A stretch of DNA of 64,000 nucleotides, from the NCBI GenBank assembly GCA_013399895.1, contig VXBA01001570.1, positions 186,001-250,000 on the forward strand. The letters run 5' to 3'. This DNA is from Serilophus lunatus (taxonomy: Eukaryota > Chordata > Aves > Passeriformes > Eurylaimidae). A program made the translations under genes and the position numbers. Under the pieces are notes generated by a model. It saw only the letters and a list, made by a program, of their open reading frames with translations. It did no database searches and was not told the origin of the DNA. Each line of letters begins with the position of its first letter. Positions within the stretch are counted from its first letter, which is position 1. Positions 35,501 through 47,500 of the stretch are shown here, piece after piece.

Positions 35501-38500
35501 AATTCAAAGGGAGTGATGCTTACACATGTGCACAGCATATGCTCAAGAGAACTCTTAGGTATGGCTGTACCCAGCAATCAAAATAGATCCTATCAGTGTT
35601 TGTTTTGAGAATTATTCAAGTCCCAAAAGAGGCCGGGTCCTTTTAACAGCAAAATACTTCTGCAAGCAGGGGCTGCCCTGTGCTGAAACCTCAGCTTTGG
35701 TGACACTCTCTAACCACAGAGCACTTTGCAGTTTACCCTGGGCAAAAATTGTGAATAAATGTGGGCCAGGTTTATTTTGGAGAACTTTACTGGGTCTGAC
35801 TTGCTCACCCAGCAGATTGTTTTACACAGTGCAGGAAAATTACTTCAGATGAAACCATAATGCAGGGGTACTGCAGGTAGCAGCTTTATGGTGTGGGGTC
35901 TCCTTTTACTCAGCTGCAAATCTCTAAAATGTTAGTGCCTTGTCTTGAGAATAACACTTTATCTCTCTCTCATTTTAGATAAAGGAACAATTAAACTGAA
36001 GGTGAGTTTCAATTATTTTAAGCTGCTTTTGGTGACAGCATAAGGGACTTTCCTTTCTTGGACGCATTGCTGTCCAAGGAGCTGAGGTGTAAATACACAT
36101 CCCACTCTGGTGCACACATTGAGGAGGAAGGAACCTTCACAAGAGGAAGAGTGAGGAGTGAAAGGAGCAAAGCTTGACCCATCACAGCCCATCTCTCAGG
36201 CCCTTACACCACTCAAGAAAATCCATGGCTGGTGGCTCAACAGAAAGTTCTGTGTTGGGGTTATTTGATAAGAATGACAGTACAGAATGCTGTGGGAGGT
36301 TATTACCTCAAATGAAGGCAAAATTGATGTGGATTGAAGAACAAGCCTATAAAAGTGTTGTTTGTCTTAACTTAGGACTCACTTTGGACTTGTCATCTTT
36401 GAGATGTATAAGGGGGAGTGGGACGGAGTATTAAATTTCTTCTGGAACCATATTATCAAATTTTTTAGCTTGTCATTTTTAATCTGAAATAATTTTAAAA
36501 GTCATTGGTTTCTCTGAGCAGCTGGTTGGAAATGTGCAAGCACGTAATTTTTGTTTTGGGGGCTTTTTTATGTTGGTTGTTGGGTTTTCTCTGTTGGTAG
36601 AGCAGGGTTGATTTCTCCATGTAACGCACCTTCTGTGCTGGAAGCTGCACATGTAGATCTTAGATCAAACATCACTTTGCTTGACTGATAAAGGGCAGAA
36701 GAGAATTTCCTGCCATGCTTTTACTATGATTTTGCCTCCCTTGGAGTTTAGATGTTGTAGAAGAGGGAGTATGTTCTTCATTTTCTTTTTATTGGCAACA
36801 CAGTTACAGTGAAACACATCAGCTCTGAGAGGCTGCTCACTTCAACATCAATTATATTCCCTAAAAATGCTTTTCTGTGTCTTCCCCTCCTCCTGGACTG
36901 TTTTCTAGGTGCCTCCAGGGCTTCGTGGACAGGCCCATCTGAAAGTCTGGGGCAACAGGCACCTGGCAGAGGAAGGGTACATTTTCCACAACTACACCAC
37001 AGTCACCATCGACAGCAAAGGGTCCTCAGTGTTCATCCAGACTGACAAACCTGTCTATAAACCCAAGCAGAAAGGTAAGTTTGGATCATTTGCCAGGTTA
37101 GAGCTGCTTTCAAGAGAAACTTTTTTCAGTGGTATTTTCTAAGATGAGCTGTTCTCTTCAGTGTAATGACTAATTGATGTCCTCTCTTTCTGTTTTAGTG
37201 TTGATAAACCTCTTCATGGTGACTTCTGACTTGAAGCCAGTCAATGACAGGGTAAAGAAAACTTTTCTTTCACTCTGTAAAATATGATGGAGTACTTGGT
37301 AGCCTGTGTTTTATTCTAATGTAAATAGAACTGGATTTTTAATCTATTTAAGCACATTTGTGATAATTTGCAATTTAGTTTTTTTCACTTGATCACATTG
37401 CTGCTCAGGGAGAATACAGGCTTTTGGAGTGTTGGAAAGTAGGATGCAGCTATGCCAGAGCAGATAAAGAATTTTTCAGACTTGCCCCATATTTAGGTAA
37501 TACACAGATGTGCAAAGTATTACTTTTCCAGTTAATGTGTGGAAGAAATGTGTGTTTCTCAGGCTTGTTCTTAGCAAAGAAGAGATGTTTAAACTCTGTC
37601 ACTGTGTGTTGACTGAGCTGTTTATCACAAAAAGCAGAAAAGCAGCTTTGTTTCATAAACCCTTTTTTTTTTCTTTCAGATTGAAGCTTATGTGGTGGTG
37701 AGTATCTGTCTGCCCATCTCCTGTGTCCTGTAGGGGCACCTGTGTTTCCCCTTCTTCTCTTATTTTAGTTCAGCACAGATGTAATGCTGACAAAACCAGT
37801 GGGATTAGTTTTATGACTTTGCCATGTAAAGATTGTCCTGGTGGTCATAGAGCTCCCTTTAGGAATAGAGGGAAGTAATTCATCCCATCCAAAAGAGGTG
37901 TCTTAAGAAAGCTGGAAGATCTGGCACTTTATATCACTTACTTGTGTGCATTAGTTACAGAGGCAGTGCTCTTCAATAATTTTAGAAAGCAAATACTCCT
38001 GGTAAAGTATCTTCAGCAAATTTTTGACAGACATTAGTTACATTTGAACTGTTAGTGAAGTGTGTATGTTATGAAATGTAGTTCTTTGTTGCAAACACAG
38101 TTAAGTGAATGAATGATACTCATTTTCACTGTGATGTTTCTCATTCCTAAACCACCCTGCAGGATCCTCGGGGGTCTCGTATGATAGAGTGGAGCAATTT
38201 GAAGCCATTTTGTTGTGGTGAGTTTCAGATTATTTTTCTTTTTCTGTGTATTGTCATTTTTTCTTTGCTTCTGCTTCCACTGACTTGTGTTCAATAAGCC
38301 TTGGCAATGTCTGAATAGTGACACAGACTTCACAGACTGTTCTTTCCTTTTCCAGGTATTGTCAATATGACTTTTCCTTTGTCTGATCAGCCAGTGTTTG
38401 GGGAATGGCTCATCTTTGCTGAAATGCAGGGGCACACATACAACAAATCATTTGAAGTTCAGAAATATGGTGAGTGGTGGTGTGGAGCCCAAGTGCATTT

Positions 38501-41500
38501 GGAAAAACAGAACATCATGAAATGTTCTCACTTGGAATGATACATTTAAAAAGTCATGAATTAAAACTCTTTATAGCTGTGAGTGTTTTCCTAAGGTCAC
38601 CTTGCCAAGATGGTCTTGGTTTGCTGCTGGGTCTTGTCCTTACCCACACTGTCCTCATTGACCACAAGCAGGAGTCTGGTCAGAACTGGGTGGGCTTTTA
38701 CTATAACCTGGGCAATAAGTTCTCCTTGGAAAGACTTGGCTGTATTTCTTTTCATTGTAGTTCTACCAAAGTTTGAGCTGCTCATTGACCCCCCTCGCTA
38801 CATTCGTGACCTTTCACTGTGTGAGAAAGGAACTGTCCATGCCAGGTAGGAAAATGTCCACATAAAGTGTCACTGCTATGGATTGCAGTGCAGTCTCTAG
38901 ACCTTGGAACCCATCTGCTGATGACTTTTCAGATGATTTCTGATCATCTTTAGGAGCTTTCTTGTATAAGAACCTTCATAAAATGTTAAAACACAGCTGG
39001 GAAAACTTCAGTGGTATTTTTTTGTGTTTTCTAGATGTGCAGGTAATATGGTAATTGCCTTGATGTAACCAGAAAAAAAGAAAAAATTATTCATTATCTT
39101 ATTTCCATTTCAGATACACATTTGGAAAACCAGTGACAGGGAAGTTAATTGTCAATATGACAATAAATGGTGTGGGGTACTACAGGCATGAAGTGGGACA
39201 CCCTATCCTCAAGACCACCCAGGTGAGAGAGACCATTGACTCACTTGTGATCTGTGTTCTTTAACACTAATCCCACAGCTCTGCTTTGTTACTGATGGGA
39301 GATCAGAAAATAAAGGAGTAAATGGGATAATTGGGTCAAGCATAATAAAATATATCACTTATTTTTGCATGGTGTGTTTGTGATTTGGGGGCATGAGAAT
39401 TTGTTGGCATAGTATTAATCTGGTTTTAGAGCACATAGGGCTGAGGAGAAGAGGAGGTTGAGGGACTCTGACAGAGCTAGCCCAGAGTGGGGATAAGGAG
39501 GACAATGAAACTTGCTTTTTTTCCTCCTTCCTTTACCCACTCCCCAATTAATTCTCTTCACTCTTAATCCTTTAAAAATACTGCTGCAAACCCCTATCAA
39601 GTGCTTGTGCTTTAGACTTGGCTTCTAGACCCTGTCTGAATGAGAGTGCAAACCTTTGTTTCTATTCCCCAACACACTTTTAGATTGATGGCTCTGCTGT
39701 TTTCGATGTGTGTGTGAAAGACATGATGCCAGCTGATGTCCCAGAGCATTTCCGAGGCACAGTCAACATCTGGGCCACAGTGATCAGCTCTGATGGGAGC
39801 AAACAGGTTACATTTGATGACTCAACGCCTGTTCAGAAGCAGCTGATTGATATCAAGTACTCCAAGGACACCAGAAAACAGTTCAAACCTGGGCTGCCTT
39901 ACAAAGGGAAGGTGAGATTAAAAGTGCAGCCACCTGAGTTGAGGTTGTACTCACTCCATCCCAGGATGTTACACCATGTCCTGGTGTGTTTTTCCTACCT
40001 GGGAATGTAAACCCTGTTGCTCTGTGAATGTCACACTGTAGGTAGAAGTCACTTACCCTGATGGGAGTCCAGCTGACAGAGTCACCATCCGAATTAAAGC
40101 TGAACTCACACCAAAGGACAACGTTTATACAAGTGAGCTGGTCTCAAGGAATGGCCTGGTGGAGTTTGAAATCCCCTCCATCCCCACAGCTGCCCAATAT
40201 GTCTGGCTGGAGGTGGGTAAAAGCTCTTTATAGGATTAGCAGGCTTTAATGTAACTAATCTTGTCAAACCTGCACTTTATAAATTGGTGCTACAAACAGG
40301 AAATCGGTGCCTTTTTAGCTTCAGCTTCTGGATTTCAACACAGCAAACTCTTGCTTTTGTTTCTTGCTGCCAAGAGAACTGATGTTGATAAGCATAATGA
40401 AAAGATGCTTCTCCAAAAATAGCTTAACGTGGTACTAATGGTCCAATATTTAGGGTGTACTGAAGGTGAAAAGAGCTGAACAGCTGGAAAGTATAAAATA
40501 GGAGAAGGGGCACAGTGTAAAAGAGCACAGATCAGGGTTTCTGTGCATAACATTCTGATGCAATTTTTTATTTAAGACCAAAGTGACAGCAATTGATGGG
40601 AAACCCTCTGGAGATCAATATCTGCCCAACTACTTGTCCATCAGCAGCTGGTACTCACCCAGCAAGTGTCACATCCAGCTCCAGGCACCAGATAAACCTT
40701 TCCAGGTATGTTAGCTTCATATTCCATCATAGCAACAACTGCATTTCTTGGCTAAAAGTACTCAGCTCTAAATAAATACTTCTAGGTGTTTTGGGGAACC
40801 TGAACTGTTTTTGTTTCCACTAAAAAAGGGTGAAGGAGCTGCATTTCAGTCACCAAATAATTGTTCAGTGTGGGTTACACACAATGCAAAGCACCTTTTG
40901 ATGCTTTGTGCACATCATTCTCCTCTGTGGAGAAAGAGAGAGAGAGCATGGATAAAGGAACTGACAATATTTCAATTTTTCACATTGGAATGTCTGTTCT
41001 GTTCACCTCCAGTAACAGTCAGATATGGATTGTTTGCTGGAAATGATTGGAAGTGATGTTAGTGGGAGAGGCTGAATTACTAAAGATCCAAATTAAGGCT
41101 GTGTAGGCTCACCAGAGCTTCCAGTTTAAATCTCACCTGGATCTGCTTAGTCTTCCAGTTATTGAACTGTGAACACAGTTGCCTTACCTGCTTTTGGAGT
41201 TTTTGTAGGAGCCTCTCTAAAGGTGTAATCCTGCCCTATAGAAGCTGCTGTGATTTCTCTCCTAAAGGAAAGGTCTGATTTAACCATGATTCCTGTGGCA
41301 TGCTGTTTTCTGGGAGTTGTTTAGGATTTGTTCTTGCCCAGAAAGGTGTTCTGAGGGTTTGCATATTGCTTTGTGGAGAAAAAGAAGTGAGTTTTAGCAA
41401 CACACTCTCAGATTTCTGTTATCAGCAGGTCTGTCAGGTTGCTTTCAGATTCTTTGTATCCAAATAAGAACATTTTTTTTATCATTGCATTTCATGGAAG

Positions 41501-44500
41501 TTTAATGGCTAATTAATCTTTTACAAGTTTCCTGAGGTATGGAAAGGGGATTATACACTGCTAATCTGAACACATTGTTCTTATTATAACCTGATTAGAA
41601 CTAATTCTTCTGTGGGAAAGTTAAGAGTTGGATGACCAGCTGATGTGGGAACTGTTTCCCTGCATTGCCAGCTCTTACTGGGTGTTCCAATTAGCTACAT
41701 TCATTTTTTAATGAATTGTTTCATCATTTGCACTGGGGAATTCTTAATACTTCAAATATTTAATGTCACGAGGCACTTCTTGGACTTTGTGGCATTCTCC
41801 CTGTATTTAACCATTAGCAGCTCCTTGTAGTCAAGATCTGCCCTTTTGGTTTGTACTGTGTGCATATTCTGGAAGAACACTTTCAAAAGGTATCCAGCCT
41901 GAACATTTTTAGTTGGGAATTGCTGTGCTTTAGGTGGCAGGAGGGTCAGGAGTAGAAGCTGCTGCAGAAATCCTACTAAAAATGAATGTCAGCTGCTCCT
42001 CAGCTCCCAGAAGTTTGTGTTCCTAGCAAAGAGGAATTATAACTCAGCCAGACATGACCCAGTCCTAATCCCATGACTGATGTTCTGTTGGGATTGGTGG
42101 CATGTGGGGGATTTTGCCTTCAGGGTACTCCGTGAGCCCCTCTGGGTACAGGACTTCAGTGCCCAGAGTGCTGCTCTGGAGCCTCTTGCAGGCATCAGAT
42201 GGGCTTACCCAGACAAAAAAGAAGCTTTCTTCTCATTTATTTGTGTGTTTGACACCTCCCTGAATGCCAGACTTACAAATTATTACCAAGACTTGTGTAA
42301 CTGGAAAGCATTTTCCCTCGGATCTCTTCCCAGTAATTTCATGCCACGTTGGTTATGTTTGAATTGGTATTTGCCACATGAATGTAATCCCCGTGCATAA
42401 TCACAATTAAACTGCAAAGACTATCAAACACACATCTCTACCCACCCCCAACCCATCTCTTTCTTTTTTGGGGGGCTGGGCTACTGAAGGGGTGTCTAAA
42501 ATTCAACCAATTCTGACAGCTGCTCTGTGCCAAAAGGCTTAACTTCCAGGATTCCAGAGATTCCTTTATTGTTTCATTAATGCATGCAACCCCCAGCTCA
42601 TTCTCCTGTAGATCTGCAGGGAGTGGAGAGCTGAACACAGGCCCCTTTTTACTGTGAGGAAAGCCCATGACAGCAGTGCTAATGTAATACACTTTTCAGT
42701 GCATATATTTGTCAGGAGAAGGGTCACACCTCCAGTGGCCTGGAGCCCAAAGAGGTTTCTGTGCTCCATAAACCCAAAGTATGTGTTGTAACAGATCAGA
42801 TCCTTTTGCTTTTCTGTCTCTGGGTGCAGGTAGGAGAGGAGGCTTGGATTGCAGTGAAGTCCACGTGTCCTTGCAACTTCACTCTGCATTACGAAGTGGC
42901 ATCGCGAGGCAACATCGTCCTCTCGGGGCTGCAGCCCAGTAACGTCACCCAGCAGAGGAGCAAAAGAGCCACCTTCCCCTCTGAGAAGAACATTGACATC
43001 ACCCACTTCCCAGGAACAGGTAGCTAGCAGCAGATATGCAAACTTATACCTGTTTTCAGTGAGAACTCCCCTTTCCACAAACCTAAGTATCCTCTTTTTT
43101 AGAAGAGGACGCTCCTTAAAGGGTGTGAAATGATTTTGTGCAAGAAAAATGGTGATATCCATTGCAGTCATAGTCATGTAAAAAAAATTCTCCACTTGGA
43201 GAGTTTTGTCTAGTTTTATTCTGTTAAAGAAAACTCTGATCTATGCTTGGCTTGGGCTCAGCAGAAAGTCAGGGAAGTGCATGATGGGGCTGGGACAGTT
43301 TGCTGAGCTATAAACTGCATAATCCTTTTTCAAATTCATTTATGCTTTTTCTCTCAGCAGTGTTCTGCAGCAATAGATACCCTTCCTTGTTTATTTTCAA
43401 CGGCTTGATAACTTAATTGTGTATTGAATGACACAACTGTACTGAGTAGTCATTCCCTGCCCACCTTGTCCATGCTGCTAATGATGTTAAGGGTCTTTAA
43501 TTACCCACCAGCTTTCGCAAAGAGGGGAAAAAGTGAAAAGCTTGGGAGTTCAGGAAGGCGTGCAACAGGAGCAAGGGAAGAATGCACACATTAGACGGAG
43601 AGATTTTGACAAATAAAACTATCTTTGCCACAATTTCTGTTCCAGCTCCCACCAGCACACCTGCAGCAGAGGTTGAAGTGTGTGTGACCTTCCTCCGGTT
43701 CTCCGTCGTTCACTCCATGGCTCCCCTGGGCCGTCTCCTGGTGTACTACGTGAGGGGCAATGGAGAGGGGGTCACAGACAGCCTGCAGTTCACTGTGAAC
43801 TCCTCCTTTGAGAACCAGGTGTGGGCTCTGGAGCCACTGCAGACTCTGCTCTCTGCAGCTTTGCCTGCTGAGGTCACAGGGTTTCATGTTCGTTCCCAGG
43901 TTTCGGTGGCGCTCTCGGCAAACGAGACCAGACCCGGTGACGTCGTGAACATCAAGGTCAGAGCTGCAAAATCCAGCTGTGTCTGCATTGCCACTGTGGA
44001 TAAGAGTGTCTACCTGCTGAAGACAGGCTTCCAGCTGACAGCCAGTCAGGTACACAAGGACCTTCAGGCTCTGATGTCTCTGTCTCCACACCGTGTTCCA
44101 CACCCAGAGACTGCAGCCTCTGCCCTTTCCCTGCAGGTTTTTCAGGAGCTTGCAGAGTATGATGTGTCTGATGCTTTTGGAGCTCCGAAGGAAGAAGGGC
44201 ACTTCTGGTGGCCAGGCATGTCCTCCCGTAGACGCCGTAGATCTTCTGTCTTTCCCTGGCACTGGGACATCACCAAGGATGCTCGCTTCGCGTTTACAGT
44301 AGGAAGAATCAGCCTCCCTTCTCTCTGGAGTGTCTCTCTTGCTTTCATGTTTGCAGGATGATTTTTCAGCTCCATAGGCCAGTATTTTGCCCTCATCAGA
44401 GCTGTTTCTCCAGGGGGGATAGGCTGGAAAGGAATTTCTGGGACCGCAGTACACTGTTCCAGCAAAGATATTGGGGAAATGTCTGATTTTGGCCACTTGT

Positions 44501-47500
44501 TCTGCTGGGTGGAGGAATTCATGCTGAAGTTCTGGCAAATCAGACAGGGACCAGAAGGTTCCTCCAGCCATGGGTGAGCTTGCAGATCTCTTCTGCAGCT
44601 CCTCTGACAGGGGAGGAAGATGGGACGTGAGTCTTTCCTTGTAGCCCTTTCCCTCTTGGATTACCCTTTGGAAATCATCTTTCCTGACCTAGTTCTGCCA
44701 GCTTCTGTTGCCACCTGCATGAAAGATCTTTCTTGATCAGGTTCCTACTTAAATGTCGTGTATTTAAATAATTATGTTTGCTTGGTGTCTTTCAATAGCT
44801 AAACCTGACCAGATTTTAAAAATCTTATGTCCTTTGATCTGTGCTGTGTATTTGCATCAGCTAAGTTGGGCATTTAAAACAAATCCTTTTTTTTAATGTA
44901 CTCCTGCACTAATTCATTTCTTCATTGCTTTGGATACTAACAGTGCAGTCCTTAAAGCTGAGAATGGTTCAGTCATCTGAAGTTTTTAAGACATGCTACT
45001 ATTTCCATTAATTTTTGTTTTCTTGTTGCTTAAAATGGATGCTACTTCATATATTTGAGAAGTTCTGCTTGCTCACCTCTTCCTTCCCTCCTTACAGTTG
45101 TACAGTATAGTCCATCCACCCTTTCAGACTCTGCTGACATCCCACTTCTTTGCCTGCCACACCACTGCAGGATGTAACCTCTGTTCCCTGATTGCTTGAA
45201 ACAAAAACGTGCCATGTTAAAGGCTGTGCTATATGTGTTTCTTATTCCTTATATAGACTTCCACTATTTGCTGCTCTTAAAAACAGACTGTCCCAGAAAG
45301 CCAGTGTCACAGGTCTAATGTTTGAAGTTTTCTATTTTTGATCACAAAACTGAAACTACTAATAGTAATAATCCCTGCTTCCTGCAGCTCCACTGTCTCT
45401 TCATTCCTTGTCCTTTCTGTGCTTTTAGCTAAACTGTTTTATTATGTTGTCTTAAACCCCAAAGGCTTTCACACATTCCCCCCATCTCCTAATCACAAAA
45501 TCCAAATCCTCATCACTATCCACTGCTGCAGGAGTCACTGCTGCTTCTCTCCCAGGGATCTGTTTTTGTTCTGGTGCCACTTTATTTTCCCTTTTGAGAG
45601 TTGCAAACTCTTGGGCAAAGGTGCACACACTGGCAGCTGGTGTGACTGCAGGGCTGGTGTGCAATAACTGGGTGTGGAGAACAAAGCTCATTCTCCTTTG
45701 GTGTCTGGGAGCTGCTGTCTCTGATGAATAAGAGCATTTAGGGGACAGAGCTGGCACACAGCTTCCTCAGGAGCTCTGTGGACAGTTTTCATTTGGCTTG
45801 GCATCCCTGGGAGTGCAGAATTGGTGATGTCTGATGTTCTGCTGCAGGCAGCTCTCACACACTGGAAACTTTTAGGAAGGGCAAAAAGCTGTAATGTTAC
45901 ATTCTAGGGGAAAAATCTGTGTAATGATTTTTACCTGTAGCTGCCTGGCAGTCACACATGCCCAGTAATGTTAGATAGTGATTTATATGCATTTTTCAAG
46001 CAGACAAGAGCTTTCTGGTAAAACTTCTGCCTAGGTATCTTCATTTTAATATAAAATTTTAAAAAATCTTCACATTTCAATTGAGATTTACCCCATAAAT
46101 GTTGGAATAGGATTGAAAGATTCTTCTAAACTATTTTTTTTAATTGATATATGTTTAATTCTTTTAATTTATTTATTTTTTTCTTTGCTGGTTCTTGTTT
46201 TGTGGTCTTTATTTATATATTCTAGGAAACTGGCTTGGTGGTGATGACTGACATAGTCAGCCTGAACCACAGGCAGAATGGAGGGATGTACACAGATGAG
46301 GCTGTCCCAGCCTTCCAGCCACACACTGGGACCTTGGTGGCCACAATGCATTCTAAAATTGCACCAAGGTAACATTTTTTTTGTGATACATATTGTGTGT
46401 GATCCTCCAAAATGGTTTATTAGTATATTCCCAGCTATTTTCCACCTGCATGCCCCCAGGTTTAAAGGCAGTGGTGGGGACACTTCTGATATCTTGATAG
46501 ACTTAACAAAGTAATGGCACTTTTAAGTTTTATTAAATTTAATTCAATTCTGGAAAAATGCAAAGCAATATTCTTCAAAATGAACATTTGGAACTCTTTC
46601 ACATCTCAGTTTTCTGTAAATTATTTGCTGCTTCTCAATATTTGCAAACCAGAGCTGGTTTCACAGAATCACTTGTTGCTTGTTATTTTGGCCATTCAGC
46701 TGGTGGTCAAAACCAATAAAAGGAGAGTTGGCATGAGGAATAAATCCTGAAGTGCTATCAGTCATTCTGCACCTGAGGATGGGCCTTCCCTTTGCATCCT
46801 GACCCCCCTGGGAGCCCCTCTCAGCAGAGGCAGAATTGGGGGTTAGTCAAGAAATAGATCTGAAGCACCACAGGTATAGAAAAACTGATTAAATTATTAA
46901 ACTATTGGAGTTCAAAATAATTTTAAGAGGAGAAATTGTGAGGAATATAAAGTAGGGATTGTAGTAACTGCTGCTAGTTAGGCCATGTCATGATATCCTG
47001 GGAAGTCCACAAGCTCTTTTTGTCCTTTGGATTTCATTTGCTCAAAGTGTTTGGATCATAAAACAATTCCTTTAGATTCTTATGTTATTTGTGGTAGTTT
47101 TCAGGATTATTGTATTTGTACTATTTCTTTTTAGATTCTTATTTATGTCTGCAGAGTGTGTATGTGTGCACAATGGGATTGTCTGGAAATTCCTGTAATT
47201 TGTGTTATGAGTGATCACACACCCACTTCTTAATGAGTCTGTGCTAAGCCAGAGTTCTGGTTGTGTGAGCTGCAGCCAGGTGATAACCCTGATTTTTCAG
47301 TTACTGTTAAAACTGTGTTATTAAAAGAATTCATCTGCAAGGACCTTTTCTTTTTCTAGCAGAGCAGAGAAGAGAAAAAGGACCTTCTTCCCTGAAACAT
47401 GGATTTGGCACTGCCTCAATGTCAGGTATTGACAGGGAATTCTCTTAATGATATCCAGAGGGTTGTGCCCTCTTCAACTACAGAAAACAAAACTCTTTAA

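Noticed and set aside
42566..43195. 209-residue minus-strand open frame
   Set aside because: Shadow of CPAMD8 exon 14 and neighbouring intron, with no recognisable content.
43591..44571. 326-residue open frame on the minus strand
   Set aside because: It lies antisense to CPAMD8 exons 15-17 and their tiny introns. The plus-strand reading shows clear family motifs and the minus one shows none.
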